A stretch of 64,000 nucleotides of DNA from Treponema sp. Marseille-Q3903 (GTDB taxonomy: Bacteria > Spirochaetota > Spirochaetia > Treponematales > Treponemataceae): contig NZ_JACSEU010000001.1 of the NCBI RefSeq assembly GCF_014334335.1, forward strand, positions 1,736,001 through 1,800,000, read 5' to 3'. Positions 37,998-46,549 of the stretch are shown here, piece after piece (within the stretch, counting starts at the first letter, position 1; every line of letters starts with the position of its first letter). The notes under the pieces are model-generated. The model worked only from the letters and a program-made list of their open reading frames with translations, had not been told where the DNA came from and searched no databases. Made by a program: the position numbers and the translations under genes.

Positions 37998-40900
37998 TTA
38001 AGGCTGAGTAGTTGTCAACTTGCCGTTGGAGCCGACGTACAATTGCGGTGTACTAACCAGCGTTACCTTAAATTTCTTGTAGTTCTGCGCTGTTCCGCTT
38101 ATTATATCGCGGTCAAGCACCTGCGTGCCAGAACGGTACTTTTCCGGCGTAATGCGTGCGACGAAAGCGGCGCCGGTCAAAGCGCCTTTAATATCAATCA
38201 TCGTGCCGTCCTTCAAATACACATCGTTTTTGCCGGGCGTGTCTTCATCGCTGCCGGTTGAAGGCACAATACGAGTACTTCCTTCTATCTCAAGTTCTCC
38301 TGTAGACACGTATACTGCGCCGCCGCTGCCCGTTCCTGCATTGCCGTTTTCAAGCGTAATATTTTTCAATGTCAAAGGACTTTGCAAATTAAATATGCGG
38401 CACTTATTGTCTGCATCGATAACGGCAGAAGAGCCGCCATCTATCGTGAGTACTTTTCTCACAATAATTTCGCCGCTGTCATCGCCGGAAGTTGCTTTAA
38501 ATATCCCGTTTAGGATCAAGGTTCCGCCGTTGGAAGGCAGGCTTTCTATGGTTTCTTTGAGCGCTTTCCAGTCTCCTGTAGTACCTGAGGCTGTAAGATT
38601 AGCACTTGTCCTTTCAAGCGCCAATCTATCGTTATTCACATTTCCGCCAAGACTTTTAGTCAAGTTCCAGCTTCCTTTGGATGCCGGTATATTCGTTAAA
38701 TGAAAGAGATTGTCTTTCCAGCCTATACCTTCGCCCTTGATCAAATTCTTCTTGTTTTGTTTTATATAGTTTTCGGGTTCAATATTGATGTGAGATGAGT
38801 CTGATAAACCGGTAGATGTTGCCGAAACAAAAGCGCTTTCTACAATATTGCTAGGAAGCCTAAGAGAAAAGCCCAAACAGATAGTGTTTGAGTTTGGATC
38901 GCTTGTTCCTATCTTCACATCACCTTTGAGCGTAAGGGTCGGCGTTTTATTGACTGTTTTAGAAACATACACGGCAGAACCCTTGCCGTTGTTTACGGTG
39001 TTGTCTTGCATCTTTACACCGTCGAGGGTACAAGATGCGCCTCCGGCAACGAAAATGCCGCCGCCATCATCTTGCGCTTCGTTTTGTCTTACATGGCAGT
39101 AAAGTATCTCAGCGCTACCGCTACTGTCCGTTATATAAATACCGCCGCCTTTCTTCGCCTTATTCTGCTCGACAATACAATTGTTTTCCATATAAAGCGA
39201 ACCACTTTTTATGAGGAATGCGCCGCCGTTTTGAGAACTGTTATTCGAAATCTTTGTACCGCCGCTTATCGTACAAACTCCAGAAGTTCCGATATATAAG
39301 CCGCCTCCGCCTACATTGGTCGAGCTACCGGAACACATATTGTGATCGATCAAAGTCAGTGTTGCGTTCTTCGGACCGATGGTACATTTTCCCCCTATAA
39401 TACATATACCCCCACCTGTCGTAGCTTCGTTATAACTTATATCCGTACCCAAAATCGTACAGTTTTCAGAGTCGGTCGTCTTATCGTAGCTGTATATTGC
39501 CCCACCGTATGACGTAGCTTCGTTCGGGTTACCGCTTGCGCCTATGTGACAAAGGGACAAACTGAGCGAGCCTTCGTTATAGATTGCGCCTCCGTTTCTC
39601 GCTTTGCAGCCATAGATGAACGTATTTGTTATATTCGCCTTACCGCCTTCTTTAATAAGGATTGCACCGCCTTTCCACGTACCTGCATTGCCGTTTTCCA
39701 GCTGAATACCGTCAAGAGTCAATTCTCCGCCGTTCTCTACGGTAAAGATGCGGTGAGGCGTTGGAGGACGATCGGTGCCGTTGCTGTTTGCGTTGAGTAT
39801 GGGAGTTGAAGTTCCGCCCTTTTTTATGGAAATATTTTTTCTTACGGTAATCACACCGCTGTTTCCGGGAGCGCTTGTCGCTTTTATCGTACCCTGTATA
39901 ATGAATTTATCGCCGTTTTCCACGCTCTCCGCCTCAATCGCCTCTTTCAGAGTCTTCCACGCGTTAGGATCGGTTCCGTCTACTGTTATCGGAACATTAG
40001 CTTTTAGTACAAGCGTATTATTGCTGTTATATATGAGCTTCCACGGAACCGTCGAAAGCGGCGATATGATAGTTTGATCTGTTATTTTAAACCTGCCTGC
40101 ATACTCCGCCAGACTTACGCCGGAAGCGGCGTTTACGGCTGCAACGCCTGCCGTATAATCTTCGGGCGTTATCTTTGCGACGGTGTGCATACCGGTAAGA
40201 GGCGCCGTTACGGTCAGCTTTGCGTTTTTGGACGAGTCATACGGCGGATCTTCGTTCTTTTTCAAGTACACGTCGTTGTTTTCGTCTATCTTCGCATCGC
40301 CTGCTATATTGAACGTGCCGCCGCTTTGTACATAGATGCCCCCGCCTTTGCCACCCGGCGCAGTGTTACCGGAGATCACGCAGCCTGATCCGACGGTAAG
40401 GCTTCCGCCTTCTCTGATATATACCGCACCGCCCAGTATAGGTGCTGCGGTGACAGTACAATTTGTAATATCAGTATCGGTCATTTCTACAGAAGAACCG
40501 TTATCGCTTATATAGATACCGCCGCCGTAACCTCCGTCATCATTTTTAGCATTTTGCAGCGTTACATTTTTAAGAATGAGCTTTCCGTTAAATTCTACAT
40601 TAAATACGCTGCATAAATTTGAAGCATCGAGTATCGAAGAAGTTTTGTTATCTCCTATGACGGTAACCGTTCTGCCCGGATAATCACCCGAATCCTTTTT
40701 CCCGCTGACATCTATAGTGCTGTTGTTTACTACAGATGAACCGTCGGGATGTGGAGGATAGCCGATGCTTTCCGCCTTTAATATTCCGCTTATCTTGACG
40801 GTGCCTGCCCCGCCTAAGGGGATTTTCTCTATGGCGGCGCCGAGCATATACCACACCGGCAAATTGTTAACCGTTTTTAGTTCCCTTCGTACTTTATAGT

Positions 40901-42329
40901 ACAGAGTGCGCGTTGCACTGTCGTCAAAACCTTCGCCCTTTGCCTGAATGGTAACTTTGTACACTGTCTCACCGCCAGCCTCCGTCGGAGAAGGAAGAGT
41001 AACGACAGCGCTTTGTCCCGCCATAAATGATGCAGTACCGGATATAGAAGCGCCTGACACAAGCTCCGCGCTTCCCGTTACGGTAACCCCTGCAGGATAA
41101 TCTGTTGCCTCATTCTTTTTTATCATCAGTTTTACAGCCTCTCCGTATGCGCTGTAAACCGGAATTGCGTTAGTCGCGGTCGAACCGTTATTAGCACCGC
41201 TGCCGTTTAAATCGTTGGAATTTACTTTTGCTGCAGTACCAGATGAAACAATGCTGCTTCCTTCCGTATACACGCCGAAAACGGCTACATTGTCTATATC
41301 AGGATGAGCGAATACTTTAGGAGTCGGAAGCGCGCGCTTACCAATAGTCTGTTCCGACAAAGCGGAATAGAGTTTCCCATCAAAAAGCCGAATGCCGTAT
41401 TTTGCCGTAGCGCCGCCGACTTCAATGTCGGTTTTAAGATAGAGCGTCCACGAAGCGGAAGGAACATTATCAGGCTGTAGGCTGCTTAAAAAAGCTGCAG
41501 CTTCCGTAGAAGATAAAGGAGCTACGTCGTCTTTCGCTATAAAGGCAATATTAGAGGGATTCGATATATCAAAGTCGGTATACCCAGAGTTGAGTGTGAT
41601 AGGATAAGAAATTTCTGCGCCGTCATTTTTACTCACGCACACGCTTTTGATGTCGCCGTACAGAGGAACACCTGAAATCACGTTTTCGCCCGGCATATAG
41701 TCTACCTTAAAACACAAAACGTAATAGCGCTTGCCAAGAGAATCGGCTGTTGCCGTTTTAAAAAGCGCTATGTGAAAATCGTCAGAAACTTCGACGGGCG
41801 CAGGGTTCGGAGGCGGTGTGTTCGCTTCCAGATTGAACTTATATGTTTGATTGAATTTTCTGCCGTCGGTGCTGTAAAGTTTAATTGCAGCCCCTATGTT
41901 TGCACTGCTCCATTCGTAACGCTTTAAAAACGCCTCTTTATACGTGAGCTTTAAACTATCTTGAGCGCTTTGCTCAAGCGTATAATCAGTGCCGTATACG
42001 GGCGGATTTGTTTTGGAACTATCGTGTACATCGCTTCCGAACGTTACGATATCAGTCGGCGCTCCTAAAGAATCCGGCATTATAAACGAAAACTTTTTTG
42101 GATTGCGAACTGTGAGAGTAAGCTCTACATCACTTGCTGACGGCACGCACTGAAAGCCCTCATCGCTCGGCTGTACCGCAGATGCCGCTCTAAAACCGGT
42201 GATGATTGGTTCCGATGCCCAATAAGAAAAATCTTCTTCTATGTCCGAAAACAGCGCTTTGCAAGCGGTTATAGTCAACAATGCCGCTATAAAAGCGACG
42301 CCAATAAAGACCGTATTGATTTTACGCAT
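37998..42329 (-). CDS. Large lipoprotein with right-handed beta-helix repeats
   Basis: 1443 residues. Lipobox TITAC with Cys23; AAGGAG precedes ATG 42329. Residues about 25-500 contain Ig-like beta modules. Three related modules follow (about 500-770, 770-1190 and 1200-1435). Each starts with a WKALKEAIE-like or equivalent helix, then IIQGTIKATS, a strand-rich beta-helix with many GGAIY/GGGIYI turns, and two of them end with NDVYLK then ALTG..VARITPE.Y. This resembles chlamydial Pmp and other parallel beta-helix surface proteins. It is likely anchored to the outer membrane and displayed. It is the last gene of the cyclase-FecR-OMP cluster, 88 bp downstream of the OMP gene, possibly with its own promoter. 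Confidence 0.85.
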   Translation of the reverse strand: MRKINTVFIGVAFIAALLTITACKALFSDIEEDFSYWASEPIITGFRAASAVQPSDEGFQCVPSASDVELTLTVRNPKKFSFIMPDSLGAPTDIVTFGSDVHDSSKTNPPVYGTDYTLEQSAQDSLKLTYKEAFLKRYEWSSANIGAAIKLYSTDGRKFNQTYKFNLEANTPPPNPAPVEVSDDFHIALFKTATADSLGKRYYVLCFKVDYMPGENVISGVPLYGDIKSVCVSKNDGAEISYPITLNSGYTDFDISNPSNIAFIAKDDVAPLSSTEAAAFLSSLQPDNVPSASWTLYLKTDIEVGGATAKYGIRLFDGKLYSALSEQTIGKRALPTPKVFAHPDIDNVAVFGVYTEGSSIVSSGTAAKVNSNDLNGSGANNGSTATNAIPVYSAYGEAVKLMIKKNEATDYPAGVTVTGSAELVSGASISGTASFMAGQSAVVTLPSPTEAGGETVYKVTIQAKGEGFDDSATRTLYYKVRRELKTVNNLPVWYMLGAAIEKIPLGGAGTVKISGILKAESIGYPPHPDGSSVVNNSTIDVSGKKDSGDYPGRTVTVIGDNKTSSILDASNLCSVFNVEFNGKLILKNVTLQNAKNDDGGYGGGIYISDNGSSVEMTDTDITNCTVTAAPILGGAVYIREGGSLTVGSGCVISGNTAPGGKGGGIYVQSGGTFNIAGDAKIDENNDVYLKKNEDPPYDSSKNAKLTVTAPLTGMHTVAKITPEDYTAGVAAVNAASGVSLAEYAGRFKITDQTIISPLSTVPWKLIYNSNNTLVLKANVPITVDGTDPNAWKTLKEAIEAESVENGDKFIIQGTIKATSAPGNSGVITVRKNISIKKGGTSTPILNANSNGTDRPPTPHRIFTVENGGELTLDGIQLENGNAGTWKGGAILIKEGGKANITNTFIYGCKARNGGAIYNEGSLSLSLCHIGASGNPNEATSYGGAIYSYDKTTDSENCTILGTDISYNEATTGGGICIIGGKCTIGPKNATLTLIDHNMCSGSSTNVGGGGLYIGTSGVCTISGGTKISNNSSQNGGAFLIKSGSLYMENNCIVEQNKAKKGGGIYITDSSGSAEILYCHVRQNEAQDDGGGIFVAGGASCTLDGVKMQDNTVNNGKGSAVYVSKTVNKTPTLTLKGDVKIGTSDPNSNTICLGFSLRLPSNIVESAFVSATSTGLSDSSHINIEPENYIKQNKKNLIKGEGIGWKDNLFHLTNIPASKGSWNLTKSLGGNVNNDRLALERTSANLTASGTTGDWKALKETIESLPSNGGTLILNGIFKATSGDDSGEIIVRKVLTIDGGSSAVIDADNKCRIFNLQSPLTLKNITLENGNAGTGSGGAVYVSTGELEIEGSTRIVPSTGSDEDTPGKNDVYLKDGTMIDIKGALTGAAFVARITPEKYRSGTQVLDRDIISGTAQNYKKFKVTLVSTPQLYVGSNGKLTTTQP

Positions 42330-42417
42330 AACAGGACTCCTTTTCTTATTCGAACAAATCTACTACCAATACAAACCTTACGCCTATGCTCACTGCAAGC
42401 ACATTTTAGCGTATCCT

Positions 42418-43641
42418 TTAAAACATCCATCCGACCGAAACTTCGGGCTGAATTATATACTTAGGCATACCTTTTCTGAACACAATAAAATGCTCTGCGC
42501 CAAGTTCTACATACATTTTTTTAAATACATTTAACAGCTGAAGCGATGTTCCCAAACTGATACCGGGGCCCCAATACCAATACGTTGGACTTTGTACACC
42601 GCCGGAATCTTCAAACACAAATCTGCTGTTTATTAAGAAGGCGGCACCACCACCAGCGTGTATGTCGAGGTTTAAGCGGTGTTTTATAATCGGATATATG
42701 TACACAGCGTTGAGCTGAGCTGTCATAAATGTTCCGTGCAGCGTGTAATATTCTTGTTTTGAGTCCATCATCGCGGCAGAATAAGTCACGTTAAATCCAA
42801 AGCAGCCGTAAGTTCTTTTTATAGGCAGGAGTGAAAAGCGAAACATACCGCATAATGGAGCAACGTTGCGGTCATAATACGTTTTAAAAACACTTTGTCC
42901 CACAAAACCTGTAAATGTATAACCGACCGACATATATGCGTCGACAGGCTTTTGAAATCTGAAAGTTACGGTTTTGCTCTTGTCAGTCAAGCCGCTTATA
43001 TCGCTAACGATAAAGGTATATTCTCCGGGATTGAATTTATTCAAGTTTAATTCAAATTGGGCTTTTTTCCCGTTTTTGGAAAGTTCAACCGGCTCAAGAG
43101 GAACAGGAGAGCTGCCCTGTTTGCTCAGTGAAAATACGGTGCGTTGCAAAAAGTTTGCGCCTAAAGCAGCAAAGATGCCGTCAAAAAATTCATCCATGTA
43201 TATGACTTGCGGCGACACTGATTCGACTTTTGGCTGATGTGCAATCAAAATTTCAAAATTACGGAACGCACTCGCTGCTTCAGCTTGCTCTAGCAAGTTG
43301 ATGACAGTTATTTTGTAACGATAATTTCCCGGCGGCAACGACACATCTGTAAAGTTTTCTTTCATCTTTTTTTTATCAATTTGATGCCAGTTACCTTTTT
43401 CATCCTGTTGTTCAAGCTCGAACTCGTAGCAAAGAATATTGTCAACAGACTGCCACGAAAGCCTCTGGTAGAAAACAGAGCCGCCTTCACCCTCTTCGAT
43501 AAAACAGTGCGTCGTTTCGCTATTTTTCTCTCGCGCTGATTTTGACGCACCGTTGGAAGCCTGTGCATGAGCTTTTACAGACGGCGAGAACACAAAAACG
43601 ACAAAAATACATAATGCAGAAAAAAGTCGCCTATCGTCCAT
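42418..43641 (-). CDS. Outer-membrane beta-barrel-like protein with N-terminal Ig-like part
   Basis: About 407 residues from ATG 43641, chosen because GGGAG lies six bases upstream; earlier ATGs at 43659 and 43656 would extend deeper into the previous gene. Signal peptide RLFSALCIFVVFVFSPSVKA. Residues about 45-230 hold a fibronectin/IPT-like region (YRYKITVINLLEQAEAAS, VESVSPQVIYMDEFFDGIF). From about 235 on, alternating strands (YMSVGYTFTGFVGQSVF, LNLDIHAGGGAAFLI) end in VSVGWMF, with a C-terminal Phe as in BAM-assembled barrels. Its start overlaps the FecR gene by 11 bp. It may hold or export the beta-helix lipoprotein that follows, which is inference from position. Confidence 0.72.
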   Translation of the reverse strand: MDDRRLFSALCIFVVFVFSPSVKAHAQASNGASKSAREKNSETTHCFIEEGEGGSVFYQRLSWQSVDNILCYEFELEQQDEKGNWHQIDKKKMKENFTDVSLPPGNYRYKITVINLLEQAEAASAFRNFEILIAHQPKVESVSPQVIYMDEFFDGIFAALGANFLQRTVFSLSKQGSSPVPLEPVELSKNGKKAQFELNLNKFNPGEYTFIVSDISGLTDKSKTVTFRFQKPVDAYMSVGYTFTGFVGQSVFKTYYDRNVAPLCGMFRFSLLPIKRTYGCFGFNVTYSAAMMDSKQEYYTLHGTFMTAQLNAVYIYPIIKHRLNLDIHAGGGAAFLINSRFVFEDSGGVQSPTYWYWGPGISLGTSLQLLNVFKKMYVELGAEHFIVFRKGMPKYIIQPEVSVGWMF

Positions 43642-46549
43642 AAAGCACTCCCGCATCATCTGTTTCTATCTTTCTTGTTTGCGGCAAATCTATGACAAAG
43701 TAGCGCACAGAAGCGTTTCCCTCTTGGAACAAGATTCCGTTATTCAAACGCCGTTGAGCGCGTATATCTACATAGAATGTTCCTCGCGATAATTTTGCAA
43801 GTTCTGTAAATACAAATGAGCAATCGTCTGGATTTCCTCCAACAGAAACTTCATTTGCCGCTATTTCGCGTTCAAAAATCTTTTGCTTTTTTGCGCTGTA
43901 CAGTTTGATTAAATAATGCGTTGCCTCAGCGTTCCTTTTCCAGCGGAACACGATATTGCGGTTTGTCTTGAAAAAGTTTGCGTCAAACGTTTGGTTTTCT
44001 GCAGGGAAAGAAACGGTAATTTTTTTAAGAGGCGGAATCGGTAAAACTGTAAAAGTTCCGTCCTTCAAAGACGAAATGTCAAATCCATCTTCTGTTTCGG
44101 CGGTAACGCGCCATCGGTATGTTCCTGCATCAAGAGGTGGAAGTTTCTCTGTATAAGCAGGATTCGATTTTGAAATTATGCTGCCTTTTTTACCGACTTT
44201 TTCGAGTACGAGACGTGTTTTTACCGGTTTTGCAACAGAGCTCCATTCAAGGTTGCCTGGATTGAGCGCTGCATCTACTCCCGATATACTTGCACCGCGC
44301 ACAGGAGACAAGAGTTCTACCGGACGCAAGTGATTTAAGTTGAAAGTTTTGTTAGCGGCATAGCTGTAGCGTCTGCTCGATGTAACAGTTGCTGCGGCAA
44401 AAGCCTGCACGTGTATGACATACTGCCCCTCGCTTATAGACTGCAAAGGCATTTTTACTTCTGTGCTTGTAATATACAAATTTTCATAAAGAGGAACAGA
44501 ATCCATGCCGGGTTCTGTGATTTTCACCTGATAATAATCGGCGAGAGGAACAGCCGTCCACGCAAATGTCGTTTTTACATCAGGGCGGACAATGACAGAA
44601 TCGTCTACTCCTATAAGTTCGGGACGAGGGAGCGCAGAAGCTATTGTCAGCTTTTTTGTCGGCGTATGAAAAGTTTCGTCTTCGTTTTTAAGCACAACGC
44701 GCCAATAATAGTCACCTCTGTCTAGCATAATACCTTCAATACCGGAACCTTGCGCTTTTATGTCGATAGCAGGAGATGAAAAATCAGGCGTTGCAGACAC
44801 TTGGAAGCGCTGTTCACCCTGCAAATTAGTTTTCCACGTAAAGCGTGTATCGAGACACAGAGTGTCGGCCAACACGTAGCTTTCAGGAGGGAAAAGCGAA
44901 CGAAGAATAACTTCGCTGTCGCGCGTTTTTACAAAAGAAGCCGCACTTGAAGTTAAGCGTTCGCCGTTTTTATCTAGCCCTTCGACAGCCCAATAATAAG
45001 TGCCGTTAGGAAGTTCCTTTGCGGCGTTTTTCAGTTCATAATAATTGATGTCTGAAGAGCGCTCCAAAACAGGATTGTTCATATCTTCTGTTTTTGAAAC
45101 ACGCAGGATGTATTTTTTTACTTCGTTTACGTTTTTCCAAGAAAATGTTACGCTTTTACCTTCTGCCGTATCGGCGATTTTTCCGGGCGCAAGCTGTTCG
45201 ATTGGAGCAAAGTTTTTTTGTTTTTCTATGTAAAAAACAGATATAGGAGTCGGTGTTCTGTTCGCTGCGTCTTCGCTAGCATATATCGGCGTAAGTCTCC
45301 AGTACCATGTTCCATCACTTGGAAGAACAAGCGAAATCGATTCACTTCTCACCTGCTTCGCAACTGCATTTTTCATATCCGGATTTGAAGCCGCTTCGAG
45401 AAGATATGAAGAACAAACTTCGTTTCCTTTCCACAAAAAGCGCACAACAGGAATGACTTCTTTATATGCATAACGCCTGTCGGGAGCCGGCTCAAGGAGC
45501 ACAGGCGGAGTTGCCGCCAACACTGTAAATTTTCCTGAATCTGAAGAAACGTCTTTCGGTCCTTTTTCGGCGGAGTACAGTCTCCAATAAACGGTACCGG
45601 AACCCTCATCGACAGTCAGTTCTTTTAAGCCGGTAACAGACACTCTGCGCACATTCTGCGAAAAATCGCGGCTGCGGGACGTTTCAAAAATCATCTCGCT
45701 GTTGTCGGCAAAAGTGCTGTACCATTTAAACGGAACAGAGACAGCTTTACGTTCGGCGCTTTTGTTCAGTATTTTCGTTCCTGTAGCAGGACTTATAACC
45801 GAAACAAAGCGCCTTATCGCACCTTCGTTTTCCGTTTTTCTGTCAGAGGTCATTTCACCCTCATAACCAAAAGTTTCTGTATTCACGACAGTCCCTTCGG
45901 TTAATATTTCTCCTTGCGTTGAATAATTTGAACCTGCTGCACCGGCGTTTGTAGAACCGTCATCAATTTTGCTTAGTTCAGCCGTTCCTTTTTCGACGCT
46001 CAAACGCAATACGTCGATTGATGAATCGGAATCATGTTCTGCTTCAAGTTTTTGCATGTGCAAAACGGAATCTTTTTCTATATTGACAGACGCATTGTTC
46101 GAGTGCACGGTCATAGCCGCTCCTGTCGTCTGTACCGAAATCTTTCCTTCGGCAACCTGCACGTCAGTTTCGTCTTTTTGCTCCGGCTTAAATATTTGAA
46201 TCATAGTGTTAGCGCCGACGTTTATGACGTTTTGATCGGGAAAGTTGATAGTCGCTTCCGATAAAGGCGCTGTGCGGATAATGTCTCCGTTATACACAGG
46301 CGAATATTGCACTGGTCTATCCCACACGGAACGGTCGAGAAATTTTCGCTGTACGCTTTTATATTTATACGAAACTGTTGCAACAGGAATTTTATCGCTG
46401 CGCTCAAGAGTTTTGTTCACATCGCGATAAAACAACAGCGCTGTAAATAAAACTGCGGCGAGAGAAAACACAACGACAGCGATATCCTGCAATACGCTTA
46501 TCGCGCTCGGAGAATCAGGATTGTATTTTGTATTTCTTTTCGTCTTCAT
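43631..46549 (-). CDS. FecR-domain protein with membrane anchor and repeated Fn3/Ig-like modules
   Basis: 972 residues. A single transmembrane helix (DIAVVVFSLAAVLFTALLF, about 22-40) leaves most of the protein in the periplasm. The FecR domain follows (about 65-190: VYNGDIIRTAPLSEATINF, VINVGANTMIQIF, GKISVQTTGAAMTVHSN). The rest is a chain of about seven Ig/Fn3-like units with recurring YYWRV, TYYWAVEG or TYRWRVTAE strands. It starts inside the cyclase gene (35-bp overlap) and ends inside the OMP gene (11-bp overlap), so translation is coupled. In T. pallidum a FecR-type protein (TP0483, reported to bind fibronectin) also neighbours an adenylate cyclase, as I recall; orthology needs checking. 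Confidence 0.8.
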   Translation of the reverse strand: MKTKRNTKYNPDSPSAISVLQDIAVVVFSLAAVLFTALLFYRDVNKTLERSDKIPVATVSYKYKSVQRKFLDRSVWDRPVQYSPVYNGDIIRTAPLSEATINFPDQNVINVGANTMIQIFKPEQKDETDVQVAEGKISVQTTGAAMTVHSNNASVNIEKDSVLHMQKLEAEHDSDSSIDVLRLSVEKGTAELSKIDDGSTNAGAAGSNYSTQGEILTEGTVVNTETFGYEGEMTSDRKTENEGAIRRFVSVISPATGTKILNKSAERKAVSVPFKWYSTFADNSEMIFETSRSRDFSQNVRRVSVTGLKELTVDEGSGTVYWRLYSAEKGPKDVSSDSGKFTVLAATPPVLLEPAPDRRYAYKEVIPVVRFLWKGNEVCSSYLLEAASNPDMKNAVAKQVRSESISLVLPSDGTWYWRLTPIYASEDAANRTPTPISVFYIEKQKNFAPIEQLAPGKIADTAEGKSVTFSWKNVNEVKKYILRVSKTEDMNNPVLERSSDINYYELKNAAKELPNGTYYWAVEGLDKNGERLTSSAASFVKTRDSEVILRSLFPPESYVLADTLCLDTRFTWKTNLQGEQRFQVSATPDFSSPAIDIKAQGSGIEGIMLDRGDYYWRVVLKNEDETFHTPTKKLTIASALPRPELIGVDDSVIVRPDVKTTFAWTAVPLADYYQVKITEPGMDSVPLYENLYITSTEVKMPLQSISEGQYVIHVQAFAAATVTSSRRYSYAANKTFNLNHLRPVELLSPVRGASISGVDAALNPGNLEWSSVAKPVKTRLVLEKVGKKGSIISKSNPAYTEKLPPLDAGTYRWRVTAETEDGFDISSLKDGTFTVLPIPPLKKITVSFPAENQTFDANFFKTNRNIVFRWKRNAEATHYLIKLYSAKKQKIFEREIAANEVSVGGNPDDCSFVFTELAKLSRGTFYVDIRAQRRLNNGILFQEGNASVRYFVIDLPQTRKIETDDAGVLYGR

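Noticed and set aside
37944-38006. Minus-strand stretch after the beta-helix stop reading SLNLDGSRQYALISFEYEE in another frame
   Set aside because: Looks like a protein C-terminus, but the beta-helix protein ends naturally before it and the stretch is too short to distinguish from chance.
38125-38703. 192-codon plus-strand frame
   Set aside because: Antisense shadow of the beta-helix lipoprotein gene; composition mirrors the repeats of the real gene.
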